Source: Entrophospora sp. SA101
Taxonomy: Eukaryota > Glomeromycota > Glomeromycetes > Entrophosporales > Entrophosporaceae
Direction of reading: 5' to 3'
Assembly (NCBI GenBank): GCA_958430865.1
Contig: CAUDNR010000913.1
Span: 34,338-98,337, forward strand
Length of the DNA stretch: 64,000 bases
How positions within the stretch are numbered: the stretch's first letter is position 1; the number at the start of each line of letters is the position of its first letter. The notes beneath the pieces were generated by a model, which was not told the origin of the DNA, ran no database searches, and saw only the letters and a program-made list of their open reading frames with translations. Below, one piece after another: positions 46,842-58,911 of this stretch. Both the position numbers and the translations under genes were made by a program.

Positions 46842-47230
46842 ATGTCAACTACGATCACACAAAGCCCTTTTTTAATTCCCGAATTGTTTAATAAGTAACA
46901 ATAATTATTATTTATAAATTAATCAATTTTGTTGATGACAGTCGCTAAAGTTTGTACTAGTTACGTCTTGGCGATTGATTATTAAAGAAATCGATAGAAC
47001 AGCAATATTAATATTAATATTACTATCACCATTATTATTATTATCACCATTATTATCACCATTAATATTAATATTAATATTAATATTATTACTATTATTA
47101 TTACTATTTTAATGAAAATTGATAATTCTGTGAAAGATTTTTTTTAATTATACTCAATGTGAATCTTGTAAATAAATAAACATGTTTTTAGAATAGTAAT
47201 AAAAAATCGATTTTATATTCTAACTCTAAA
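46842..47230 (+). pseudogene. Pho80-type cyclin remnant, unit 3
   Basis: Exon 1 is recognisable (MSTTITQSPFLIPELF, followed by a GTAACAATAATTATT-like intron start). Then only the end of exon 2 (GGCGATTGATTATTAAAGAA) and a broken exon 3 remain. The 3' flank at 47280-47400 (CACATCCTAACGACAGATGA) matches 51150-51260. Most of the cyclin box is deleted. I see nothing else in 47400-47840. Confidence 0.65.
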
Positions 47231-48206
47231 TAATAATGTATCAAAGATTTCAATTGAAATTGAATGACATACTTTGTGAACTTTTCCACATCCTAACGAC
47301 AGATGATAAATGTCAAGACTAAACTGATATTCGAAGGGTTGATCTATGATGTTTGTGCAATTTAACTTGGTATTTATTAAACGTCATCAATAAGCACACA
47401 AAGAACTAAAATAATAGATAATCTTTAATCTTTATATTTCAGTTAATATAAAGACTACGTCTTGAACTGTGGTTTATTGAACCACTCTGTCATTTTCATT
47501 ATCAATGTTGCTATGTTCTTCACGAGGAATAGAATCACCTTAAAATAATTTAATATCACATTTTTTTGCTGCCGGTGGATTGTATGATAATAGATATAAT
47601 GTGATTTTGTTTATATTGCTACGATGACAACACCGCTCCTTCTTTCTACTATCCAAGCGTAGATTCTTGCATCCATTCGAAACTAAACTTTTTTCCCTCC
47701 AAGAATCGTTTTTATATTCTCTCAGTCATTTTTAGATTAAAATGTTAACATGTGGGTAGAATAGAAGATTTATTGAAACGCACTTTGTAAACAACTTGGA
47801 AAGCGAACTTGTATTAAATACTATATGTAAAGTCAATTTATTGTTATATATTTATATTTTTGTTTATATATATATTTATATTATTTAATTATATTATATA
47901 TGTGATATTATTATGTATATGATATGTGATATTATTATTATGTATATGTATGATATTACATCATGTACTATATTTTATATATTTAATATCCATTATATGT
48001 GATATTATGTAATAATGTTATCATGTATATGATATTATGTATTATATTATATAGTTAATGTCCATTATCGTATATATGCGGTATTATAATTATTATTGGA
48101 TGTAACCCAACAAATCAAAATTCCGCTATTTTTTTTGCTGTTATCAGAAATTTTTTTTGTGACGATTCTACAATTTTTAGGCAATTGATCTAAGAAAGTC
48201 TGGTAA

Positions 48207-49265
48207 TCATGATGATATAGGAGTTGATAAGCTTTTTAAATTTCTGCAAGTTTTTTTGGTTTCTTTGATAAAAAGTTTAAGTAAAATTTCGTCAGGATTG
48301 CCTTCAATGACAATAACTTTTAGATTTGACCCATTTCGGATAATAAACTGAATAAGGTCATCCATATCACCTTTAGCATTAAACTGAAAATGAAATTCTT
48401 CAAGTGATGGAAATTCAGCATGCTTGAAATAACCCATTGAATTATTCTCATCATCATAATGATTAAATAGGTCCAATCTTTTCATGTTTTTGAATTCTGC
48501 TCCTTTTTCCAACATTTCATTCATAGTGTGAATATAGCCTCTGAATTCTATTAATGAGCCAGATTTACCCGATAATGCCTCCAAGGTTTTTGCAAATAAA
48601 GAGCAATCTTTTTCTACAAGAAGTTGCATTATTCTTAATTTAGATTGCTGATTTATCAGTTCACCTAATCCATCACCAGCCTCGTCAGGTTTTTTTATTT
48701 CAACACTTAATTTTTCAATTTTATTAACAGTTCCAACAAGCTTTTTCAATAACTTGGGAGAATATGCATTATCGTAATGCAATATTTTAATATTTTCAAA
48801 GTAGAGTCCTTCATTGTTGTGAAAATCATTTGGTAGATAAGGGATTGTCAAATCACTTAGATAGATTTCCTCGATATTAGAATTCTTTAATATCAGGGGT
48901 ACCAAATTTTCAATTAACAAATTTGTGTTTTCATTCACTAATACTAAATCCTGGAAATGTCCCTTAAAAATGGCCAACCTTTTAACGAATATTGCGTAAT
49001 TGTGTAGAGGGGGGTTTTCTAACAGTTCGAAGTTTAGTTGAACGTTATCTTTTCTTAAAAGGATGCCGAGTTCTGAAAAGTGTATTAAACAGTTTATCAA
49101 CATTTTAATACTGCATTCTGATTCAAATGGTCTATTCCATAAAATTTTTATACAGCATTCATGCCAATGCCTATTTACTAAACAACAAGAAAAAAGGGCT
49201 CCTTTGTCCTCTTCAATGTATTCAAAAACTTTAGTTAATAACTCTGGAGGAAATGGTGTGCTCAT
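48207..49265 (-). CDS. F-box/LRR protein, copy 4 (C-terminally truncated by frameshift)
   Basis: One exon of 352 residues begins MSTPFPPELLTKVFEYIEED with SCCLVNRHWHECCIKILW, then leucine-rich repeats closely similar to copies 1 and 2. It ends LKSLSTPISS at the same extra base that truncates copy 2; the next frame continues with YHHDYQTFLDQLPKNC. It stands head-to-head with the intact cyclin at 50265, about 1.0 kb apart, with a MITE between them. Its expected role is SCF adaptor, with the last repeats missing. Confidence 0.8.
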   Translation of the reverse strand: MSTPFPPELLTKVFEYIEEDKGALFSCCLVNRHWHECCIKILWNRPFESECSIKMLINCLIHFSELGILLRKDNVQLNFELLENPPLHNYAIFVKRLAIFKGHFQDLVLVNENTNLLIENLVPLILKNSNIEEIYLSDLTIPYLPNDFHNNEGLYFENIKILHYDNAYSPKLLKKLVGTVNKIEKLSVEIKKPDEAGDGLGELINQQSKLRIMQLLVEKDCSLFAKTLEALSGKSGSLIEFRGYIHTMNEMLEKGAEFKNMKRLDLFNHYDDENNSMGYFKHAEFPSLEEFHFQFNAKGDMDDLIQFIIRNGSNLKVIVIEGNPDEILLKLFIKETKKTCRNLKSLSTPISS

Positions 49266-49402
49266 TGTTTTACTTTTTTTTATTTTTTATTTTTTATTTT
49301 TTTATTTTTCATTTTTTCATCGAGCTTTAACGCGTTTTTTATATACAAAAAAACTCATATATATTTGAATTCTAAAAATAATGTTTCCAGTATTATGTTA
49401 TT

Positions 49403-49417
49403 GGTAAAAGCGGACCC
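49403..49417 (-). promoter_or_regulatory. Conserved upstream motif, F-box copy 4
   Basis: Plus-strand GGTAAAAGCGGACCC, 138 bases before the start codon; see the copy at 39735. Confidence 0.45.
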
Positions 49418-49621
49418 TTTCCAAACAATATCAAAGAATTTCTATAATAACAATAGAAATCTCAACGGTTTTCTTTAGAACAAAACAACCAGGAGAAAAT
49501 TAAAAGAAAAAAATTTGTAAAAAATATTATTTGCCGAACCGCTCAACATGTGCATGTTAATCCGGTCGGAATGTGGTATTAGTATGTTAATCCGGTCGGA
49601 ATGTAAAAACCTCCCAACAAT

Positions 49622-49951
49622 TAGTGATGGGCGTAAAAATTATTTTGAAAAATGACCAAGTTATTAAGTACTTAATAACTCTATTATTAAATGTTAAAAA
49701 CACAAACATGCAGATCTCATTGGTAAATCAAATAAACAAGTTAATTACTGTGCATAAAATTCAGTGTGTAGAGTGTGCATCCTAACCAAATTTGATAATT
49801 ATTTTCCCAAATCTGCTGAATTTGGTTAGCACAGCACATTCCACATGCTGAATTCTATACACTCTCACTCAGAGTGCAACAGTTAATAAGTGGTTCTTAA
49901 CTATTAATAACTTGGAGTTATTAAGTGTAGGGTTAAAAATTCCCATCACTA
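49622..49951. mobile_element. 330-bp hAT MITE with 8-bp target duplication
   Basis: The ends TAGTGATGGG and CCCATCACTA are inverted repeats. The flanks are CCAACAAT (49614-49621) and TCAACAAT (49952-49959), identical at seven of eight bases. An inner inverted pair CTAACCAAATTT and AATTTGGTTAG adds hairpin potential. A 21-bp direct repeat centred on CCGGTCGGAATG lies just to the left (49554-49574, 49584-49604). Confidence 0.85.
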
Positions 49952-50264
49952 TCAACAATGGTATATTAATATAATGAAACATGTAACGTAGTACATCGAT
50001 TTTCATTTTATATTGATATTGGCTATATTTGTGCTTGCCAAGTAATTAATTTTCTTTCGAATACAAAAAATTTCATAAACATTGCTTGCACATTTAGAAA
50101 ATTGTATAAAGAATATTCTTTGCAAACCTCGCATGTATATATAAATTTCCAAAGATATTATTCACATTTTAAAAAAAATTGCATCCACAATTTTAGAAAA
50201 TTCTTTGCGTTCATGCATTTTGCCAAAAGATAATTCCACATTTAAAAAATTACATCCAGATAGA

Positions 50265-50962
50265 ATGTCTTCTATGATTACAAAGTTCTCTTCAATTCCC
50301 GAATCGTTAATAGGTAACAATAATTATTACTTAAAATTATAAGTAATTAATAATTATGTAATTATTAATGGGGATTGTTTTTGTAAATGGAATAAAATAA
50401 TAAAACAGATTATATTTTCGTTTCGACAATTTCAATTATTAAGGACAACAACAAACCAAAAACATCACAAAAATTACCAAAATTAATTGATTTCATTAGA
50501 AAAATCATCAACGACCTTGAAATACCAATCATAACATTGACCATAAGTTTAATTTACATCCACAGATTTAAACTTCAATTGCCAAAAAATTACAAAACTG
50601 AAAATGATACACCTCATAAAATTTTCATCAGCTCTATACTGATAGCAAGTAAATACATTGATGACAAACCTTTGACAAGTGGAAAAGTTGCCATGGCGAT
50701 TGATAACAATCTTTGGACAATTAAAGAAATTAATAGAATGGTAAGCGAAATTATTATTATCACTCACTCACTATTATATATCACTATCATTATCATAACA
50801 ATAGTTTATTTTTTGAAAATTTGATGATTCTAGGAAAGGGCTTTTTTAAGTTATATTCAATGGAATCTTGTAATTAATAAAGATGATTTAGAATCGTATT
50901 TAAATGAATTAAGAAATCAAAAAATCGATCTTAAATCTTATTTATACGCTAAACAACAATAA
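50265..50962 (+). CDS. Pho80/Pcl-type cyclin
   Basis: Three exons (50265-50313, 50409-50740, 50834-50962) join in phase to 169 residues. The N-terminus is MSSMITKFSSIPESL. The cyclin box reads LTISLIYIHRFKLQLP, HKIFISSILIASKYIDDKPL, NLWTIKEINRM and, after the last intron, ERAFLSYIQWNLVINKDDLE. This is the Pho80-like fold, in which TISLIYIHR and ILIASKYxDD are hallmarks. Such cyclins activate Pho85-class kinases in phosphate, polarity and cell-cycle control. It lacks any long tail, so it is a minimal cyclin box. Two decayed copies (43480, 46842) show it was amplified together with the F-box genes; this is the only intact one. Confidence 0.85.
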
Positions 50963-51440
50963 TGCGCTGGTCACACTTTATTTATATAATAAATGTGCTG
51001 GTCATTTTATATACTAAGCAACAAATAATGTGCTGGTCACTATTTTATTATCAAAAATATGTAAAAATATAAATATGTATAATAATAATATATCTTTTAA
51101 ACCAGGAAATATCTCAAATATTTCAATTGAATTCAGGTTTAGTAATGGATTTACACATCCTAACGACAGATGATATATGTCAAGACTACTAATTGTTATC
51201 CGAAGGATTAATTTATATAATTGAACTTGGCATTTATAAATGTCGTCAGTAGCTGCATCAAAATCCGTGATATTCATTGACACCAAGTTGTGAACTTTAT
51301 TATAACGATCCACTATGTACATATAAACTTTATTGGACTTTCCAAAAACAAAAATTTTAGATCAATTCTGTTGTTATTATGGACTGTTGTGAGAATCTCT
51401 ACTTTGTGATGTCGATATGTTGTAAACTATACACAAAATA

Positions 51441-51641
51441 ATGATGAATCAAGACTCTTTGAGCATTACACCAATATACAAACTTGTAGCCTTCTTGATA
51501 GTTTTCATACTCTACTTACTCGGTGTCTTCATATTCATTCACCGGAACTTTCAAACGGGATGTTGTTTTATTGTCCGTAATTTTTATAATAGTAGTGAAA
51601 ACAGACAATATATATTATCACTTGGTCTTGCCTCAGTGTGA
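51441..51641 (+). CDS. Possible small one-helix membrane protein
   Basis: This ORF of 66 residues (MMNQDSLSITPIYK) has one strongly hydrophobic span (LVAFLIVFILYLLGVFIFI) followed by HR and a Cys pair. It has no recognised family, and chance is a real alternative in such AT-rich DNA. I list it because it is isolated from any other coding frame. Confidence 0.2.
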   Translation: MMNQDSLSITPIYKLVAFLIVFILYLLGVFIFIHRNFQTGCCFIVRNFYNSSENRQYILSLGLASV

Positions 51642-52011
51642 AAATTCCCTTTTTATTATCATTTTTTATAAATCTTAACAAATTTATATATATATATATA
51701 TTTTACAAGAATTATTAAATAAATATTTTTTAGTTACTAAAAATACAAGATAAGTTTTGTTCGTTGATTGAAAGAGTGAGAGTGATGAAGTGAAAGAAAA
51801 TTGTGTATAAAATTATGTATATATGTGTATGTATGTATTTATGTATTATGTGTGTATGTATGTTTTATGTATGAAAGTGTATTTGTGCATCTTTATGATA
51901 TATGTACTAATTGTTTTTCAATGTCATTATATATTATTTGTATTAAAAAAGTTACAATACTTTTTTTAAAGCATTAATGTTATTTATTAAATGTCGATAA
52001 AAAAATTTTGC

Positions 52012-54200
52012 TCAATTTTTTTGTTTGACCAACATTCTTTTATCAAATCTTAATAGATCATATGAATGAACAATTAACGATCTTTTACGTATCGTGACAC
52101 ATATTTTTCCTGCTCCTGTATTCTTTTCATTATTGTTGTTGTCATCATTATTATCACTATTGTTACTGTCTGATCCACTGTCACTACTTGTACATGATGA
52201 TGACGAACTATTATTACTGCTAATATTACTACGAACACTACGATTTAAACAACCAATTCCACAACGACTATCACCACTAATGATACTGCCAATACCAATA
52301 CCATTGCTACTGCTGCTACTGCTATTATTACAGTTATTCGTATTTATTGTTGTATCTTTGTCGTGAATAACTTCTCGATAAGTAGTAGTTGTTACCACTT
52401 CTTCAGTGGTAGATGAATCCTCATTAAAATCTAAATCTACATCACATTCACCATCTGGAAATCCATTTTTGTAATCATTCAATTGATTGGCATACAACAA
52501 AAATTTTAACCCAACAGCTGCTCTACGCATGCTCATAAGCAAAAGTTTTTGATGTTTAATTTGATAGCGTGGTAATGGATGAATTGGCTGCTGTTGATCC
52601 TTTTCCTGTTCTGTTTCTTGATTTTTATTCTCTTCTTCATCTCCCGTGCAACCTCCTCCACCTTGTGTTGTTGGGAGATTTGTAGGTGAATTAACGCCTA
52701 CACTTGTTGGTGTGGTAGAAGCTACATCTGGTGTTTGTGGTGGTTCTGTTAAAGGTGGGTTTTCTTTTGATCTAATAATATTTGTGGTTGTTGTGGTTGT
52801 TGTTATTATTTCTTGATGCTCATAATACTGATGATGATGATAATATTCGGTAGTGTTATCATTATCATCATCACTATTATCTTTATCATCATCATTATTA
52901 TCATTATTTTTATTATGATGATATATTTGCTCTTCAAAATAAGATCGAGAGCTCTTTCAATAATTATAAAAAAAAACAAAAAAGAAAAAAAAGTTAATTA
53001 TATTTTCTTTTTTTTATTGGAGAAAAAATTCAAATAAATATTTTACCTCATGTTTACGAAACGGTGATAAATCTAATGTTTCATATGATTTATAATCTAT
53101 TGTTGATCCAACATCATCAAAATGTGTTTTGATTGTTAAGCTTGCTTCCTCTATTAATCGAGCATATTCATGTATAGCTTGTAACATAATGTCTAATTGT
53201 TCAGATGTTCTTGATTGATTATCACTAAGATTGGATATGTTTGAACGAGCTATACGATGTTTTTCTAAAAGCTGTTTTTTTTTAAAGATAATTACATTAA
53301 TAAATCACAATTGGAATTATAGTAATTATAGTAATTATAGTAATAATAATAATTCTTATTCTTCTAGTTTTTATTTATAAATACCTCGTATATTTGATCT
53401 TGAATTTTCTTCAAATCATTATTTATATCTTCGTGAGCTTCATCTTGAAATGTTTTTAATTTTGCCAAGCTCATCTCATTTTCCATAATCTTGTCTTGTG
53501 CAGCCATAATGCATTCTTCAACATTATCTATTATTAATATTAAGATTAGTTATAATTCTTTTTATTAGCCACAACAAAGAAAATAATAATCAAACCTTGT
53601 TTCTTTTTTATTTCCTGTATATTGGTGGTAAACCATTCAGGAGAGTCTTCATATAATTTTTCCATTGAATTTGCTATCTCATCTAAATCTTTATTAAATT
53701 GATTAAACTCCTCCCTTGATCTATCCAATTCTTTTTCAAATATCTCGTCTGATTTAGTTGGTGAAGAAAGTGGAGAACCGGTAAGTAAAATGTTTTTAGG
53801 TATTACGATAGAACTAGGTTTCTATTATTGTTGTTTATTATTATTATAAAAGATATTCATATACATACATAAATATCATTTTTCATTTGGATAAATTAAA
53901 TATTTAAAAAGAAACTATTAAAATAATAACCCCTAAATGATATTCCTAATATTCTCTTTAAGGGGCATTTTTTTTCATTTTTTTAGATTTTTTGATATAG
54001 ATGATGAAAAGGAGTTTTTTTTTGTGGTGAAAAAAATTTCAATTAATTAACTAAATATTATATCTATCTATCTATTTATCTAACTAACTATCTATTTATG
54101 TATATATTATAGCTAATCAGTTAGTTACCTTTGACATTGGATTAAAGAAATATCGGTTTTCAGGAATTTTTATTGAAAGTACTGAGGAACGTTTTCCCAT
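52012..54200 (-). CDS. Coiled-coil protein of unknown function
   Basis: Five exons (54200-54129, 53821-53596, 53527-53385, 53271-53047, 52953-52012) join in phase to 535 residues. The N-terminus is MGKRSSVLSIKIPENRYFFN, then a Ser/Pro patch (LTGSPLSSPTKSDEI). From about 45 to 220 come long amphipathic helices (DEIANSMEKLYED, MENEMSLAKLKTFQDEA, DINNDLKKIQDQIYELLEKH, MLQAIHEYARLIEEA). The second half is disordered (His/Asn/Asp-rich, poly-Thr, poly-Ser) around a short ordered piece (MRRAAVGLKFLLYANQLNDY), and it ends with a basic VTIRKRSLIVHSYDLLRF. The conserved-looking ends and clean introns argue for a real gene. No catalytic motif or named domain is visible; a scaffold role is a guess. Confidence 0.8.
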
Positions 54201-54225
54201 TTTTTGTTCAAAAAGACAAAATATA

Positions 54226-54267
<42 letters not shown>

Positions 54268-55430
54268 ATATCCAGTGATATGCAATCTCTATTAATTGTT
54301 TATTCTACTTATTCTACTGAAGGTTTTGTTATTGTTTTATTTTTATTATTATAAATACGAATTTATAATGATAATAATAATAGGGTTGTAAGCGAGTGTC
54401 TATATAAGAAAATTTTTTCCTATTTTTTACAGCATTTGTAGACTTGACTTGGTAGTAAAAAAAAACGAAACTTTCAAAAAAGTTAGCGTTTCTTTCTTTT
54501 CTCCCTTATGTATAAAATGTTGAATAACAAGCTAGCAAATTGGCTAGCGAAAAGTTTTTAGTCAAATTAATGAACTAAAAGGTCAACTAGATAACTAGCT
54601 AATCAACCAGCCGAAAAAAGCCCCCTAACTGCCAATTAACTAACCAACAAACTAGATTGAATAAATTTTTTGGTTCAGCAATTAGTTTTAGATTGGGCGA
54701 GTATTGGATGTTCAGAGATATATGGTTTAAAATAATGGCTTTTATAATAAAAAAAGTTGACTAACGCGTGTTTTTTGTTTGTAATAAATTAAAGGAATAT
54801 TTTTTTCTTTGAAAACACTTTATTAAAAAGAAAACGAATGAAATGAATGATGATGAGATGATTATGATAAATAAATAAATAAAAAATTTTTTTTTGTCTT
54901 ATATAACAATTTTAAAGTACATGCATAAATAATAAAAACAAACCGCAGAGTTTACAAATCTTTTATTTATTTAATGAAGGTACCACAATAAAAAAAAACC
55001 ATTAATATTAATGTTAGGGATGGACGTGTATAAAAAAAGTAAAGGGGTGTTGCAACAACAAAGATCATGCATTGAAAATTTTATTGATAGATCATTAAGA
55101 TAAGCAAGGACTTTATATCATTTATTATTGTAAATGCATGCATTTTTTTTATGTGTTAGAAAAATCATGGCGGAAAATAAAAAAAAATGGATAAAAATAT
55201 AAACTAAAAAAGAATGATAAAATATAAACTAAAAAAGAATGATAAAATATAAACTAAAAAAGAAGTCAATGATGTGAATGAGAAATAGGAAACTTTTTAC
55301 AAGCCACAAATAAAAAGTCAAATCACTTGACTAGAAAGATCGTTGTACAATTCAAAAAAAAGAAAATTTTCTGCATTTACAACTTTTTTTTATTACACAA
55401 ATTTAATTCCTTTATAGAAAAATACCACTA
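54201..55430. other. Intergenic with simple repeats
   Basis: A (TA)n run at about 54236-54262 lies just upstream of the coiled-coil gene. A 25-bp unit (AAAATATAAACTAAAAAAGA core) is repeated about three times at 55195-55265. No gene is supportable. Confidence 0.6.
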
Positions 55431-55439
55431 ATAGACCAA

Positions 55440-56110
55440 GTACAAACCTTACATATAACGGCAAGATGTCTCGGTAAGCACAAACGTTATAAGCGACTCT
55501 TTATTTGTGTTTCATAATGTACTTTAAAAAGTATATTACGGGTTCGTTTAATATCTCTATAAATGGTTTGTAAAAGTCTTTGAGGGGCCACAGCAGTGTA
55601 GATGATCACCATCTTGCGCCATGGAGCAATGTAAATCGGGAATGTGACAGGTCAACACTTGTCTTGCAATTTTAGATTGGATTTTTTAAAGCCATCGTCA
55701 TTTTTGGCCATGTGCTTAAACTCGGGAAATAAAACTAAACGATGGTTTTCACACAACAATTTGCAATTTTCAATGATCCGTAAGATTATAAATTTCCTTG
55801 TCGATTTGGAGCATGCATCAACGCTTATATCTTCCATGCTTCCATGAATATAGTGCGAGCATAAATGATTCGTTCTACTTTCCCCGTTCTATAACCTCAC
55901 AACTTTGTTTGTATCCGGTCATGAAAGTTCTCATTCTTAGACCAAGAGAAATGATGCCAGCGTCTCTATTCTCTTTAACCACTGAAAATTTAAGTCCTCG
56001 ATTACCAGCCTTAATTTCAAGTGGTGGCTTAGGTATAACCCGTCGATATGAGGCGACGTTATATTGTAATCTTTCGGGTATTTCTCATTTGATTTAATAC
56101 CGTTGAGGAA
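55440..56110 (-). pseudogene. Unrecognised decayed gene
   Basis: The minus strand reads protein-like in three consecutive frames. First come YRRVIPKPPLEIKAGNRGLK and SLGLRMRTFMTGYKQSCEV (about 56060-55890, ending at a stop). Then HLCSHYIHGSMEDISVDAC and LCENHRLVLFPEFKHMAKND (about 55860-55655). Then VTFPIYIAPWRKMVIIYTAV and PQRLLQTIYRDIKRTRNILF (about 55650-55510). GC is higher than in the neighbours. Two shifts and a stop separate the parts. I do not recognise it, and it could be a transposon or other foreign gene. Confidence 0.4.
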
Positions 56111-57005
56111 TGAAAAATTAACCATTTTTTCTTCCTAAAATCATTCGAGGAATGAAAATCAACCAGTTTTTCTTCTAAATCATTCGAGGAATGAAATTGA
56201 TTGCCTTTTTAATTTTTAAAAGTTTTTCAATATGCCAAACTCTAACGTGATATGATATATCTAATTTTCTCGTAAATATTTTTTATATTAATATCAATAT
56301 TACCGATCCTGAACATTTATTTGTTATATGTCCAATACACAACACCGATATTTTTTTAATCAAAATTCTGACCCAAGAGCTTTCGGTTTTCTAGAAGATG
56401 ATCAAGGGGAAGATTGTTTAGATCGCTAGGTGTTGGTTTAGCTTAATCAACCTCCCAAAAGCGAATTACAATCTTTTTAAAGAATCATCCCACTGACTTG
56501 AGCACAATGATTCACTCACTATATGGTACGATTTTCAAAGGTAATAGAAAAATCTATTTTAAATTGATCAGCGAATCGTATGATTTTTATATTAATAGTA
56601 TTGCATCGCAGGATTTGTTTATACACATGCACCATTATTAATTGTAATAAATGGCAGCAGCGTGTTTCTTGAACGCAACCTTTTTCCAAAGTGGATAGAT
56701 CAAAAAAAAAGGACAAATTTCACGTGATGCTTTAGCTACAAATTTTGGTTCAGAATCTAAAACTTGGCACAAGAAGGCATTTTCAATGCACCAGGAAATT
56801 AAAATTAATGTATATAAGAAGGGAAGTTGGGGTTTGGTTTCGAATAAATAAAAAAGATAGCAAAGAAACGGTAGCGTTGTTGTCATTACAAGCAGCATCG
56901 GAAAACAGAAACAGATGAAAAAAATTTTTGTGAGAAATTTGAATGGTATTGAATATTATTATTAAAATCATGGTTATTTTTATCTCGTAACATGTGATTT
57001 AGGCA
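56111..57005. other. Possible coding remnant, otherwise intergenic
   Basis: The plus strand around 56700-56890 gives ATNFGSESKTWHKKAFSMHQ followed by EIKINVYKKGSWGLVSNK and stops. It looks like the tail of a decayed gene but has no recognisable motif. The rest shows nothing. Confidence 0.25.
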
Positions 57006-58911
57006 TGCCAAGTAAAATTCCGTACAATGGTCTCGCTTCATTCATTTATTATTCACTTGACATTTTTGTCATTTACAATGGTTACATGATTTTTTCTCCT
57101 TAAAAATTAATTTTTTGAAGCCATCTATTAATAACTATTTTCAAAAATGAATAGCTTTACGTCACTCTGGGACTTTTTAGAATATTAATAAGCGTTAATG
57201 CAATGCTATGTATATAAAAAAAGTTTGTATAATGTTATCTAAATAAAAAAGTAAAGGACAATTGTTTTAAAAATATCCATTAATGATGATGATAGTATCC
57301 AATTCTAATAATCAACAGTCGTACTATCACCACCATCATTGTTGTCTTCTTCATTTTCATTGTTATAATTATTATTGTCATCATTATCAACATCAAATTG
57401 TTCTATTTCACCATCACCTTTTACATTTCATTATCACGAATGTTCTTGTTAACTCCAATTTCATAATCATCAACTCCAATATATTCTTCACATCATCTAA
57501 TCTTTCATTACTAATTTCTTCAATTTGATCATTTATTACACCCTCGCCATCACATTCATCATCTTCTTCAAAAATTTGTCCATCTTCGTCCACTTCATAG
57601 TCTTCAACAACAACATCATCATTCTTATCAAGCAAACCACATGGTGACTCTAAATCAGGCTCTAGTTTTTTTGCTATTGATTCAAATCTTACATCACAAG
57701 AATAACCATTATTGAAATCAGGCATACTATATTTATTCCTCACATAGCTGGACTCTTGATGGTCATGTTTATGCTCATTATCATTATCGTGATCATAATA
57801 AAATAATTGCTAATGTTTTTATCTTTTTTTAATGATGTTGATGATGAATTATTAGTAGCTGATATTGAATTTTGAATATCTGAAAAATTATAAAGATCAA
57901 GAAGATCCTTGACACATCCTTGCATCAAACACAAAGTGATGTAATTTGAAATCATAGTTAAAGATATATTATTATTAAATTACTGGCTGTGACTTCATGA
58001 TTTCGATGAGACAGCAATCACCAAACTGACCCTTCAGTAAAATCATTAACATTCTCATCATATCCATTACTATAATCATTAAATTCTATGCCTGGAGCTT
58101 TAGCAGAAATCAATAATGCAACACTTGCTATGATTGTTGGACTATAAAAAAGAGATAACAGTGCTTTATAACTGAAAATTTGAGAAAAAATAAATTAATC
58201 CAATAAATGCTTGTCCAATCATTCAATTAACTCAAATTTCATTTATTATTGACCATACTCCTTCTGCCAATTTTCTTATACATCATGTCTATAACCTAAA
58301 ATTATTATTTTCATTTTCATTTTCTTTATCTTCTTCATATCCATTGACTACCTTTCATATACCTTATATAAACATGATAAAGATATTCAATTGAATAATC
58401 ATAGCATAATGATTGGTTCCAATATTTTTATTATTGATCTCCAAAATTCGTATTCCTAAAACATTTCAATAAATAAATAGATTATATGATAATACAGCAT
58501 ATATCATATAAATACAATAATAATAGTAACCAAATTACCACTTTCTCTAATCTGTTAGGTCTTCATAGTAAACCCTTGCACATGATATTGTGACATCAAG
58601 CATTTTCTGATCGATTCTTCTGCTTTACATGCCAAAAATATGCCTTTAGATTGTATAAATCATATAAATAAATGCATACAAGTGTAATATATAAATGTAT
58701 ATGATGTAGAGTTCCACCTTGCTATCAAATTTTCCTAAACTGTTTAACATGTAGAATTGCCGAAAAATAGGTTATAGCCATAGATACAGTGATTTGAGGA
58801 TTAAATAAAATAAGATCTTTTATTTAAAATGATTGCAGTAGAAATAGCTTCAGATGGTAACGAACTTGAATAATGAATCGCGTTGTTTTCACTTTTATAC
58901 ATGTTCTTTTT
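57006..58911 (+). repeat. Direct repeat, left copy (at least 1.9 kb)
   Basis: The sequence from TGCCAAGTAAAATTCCG onward is repeated at 62095-64000 with a constant offset of 5089 and no indel. Every stretch I compared was identical. The left boundary is sharp; the right one lies beyond the window edge in the other copy, so the true length is unknown. Confidence 0.93.

Noticed and set aside
52094..52366. Leu-rich hydrophobic ORF on the plus strand
   Set aside because: Antisense shadow of the Ser/Asn-rich end of the coiled-coil gene.
57283..57528. His/Tyr-rich ORF on the plus strand (also at 62372)
   Set aside because: Antisense shadow of the acidic tail of the cyclin remnant.
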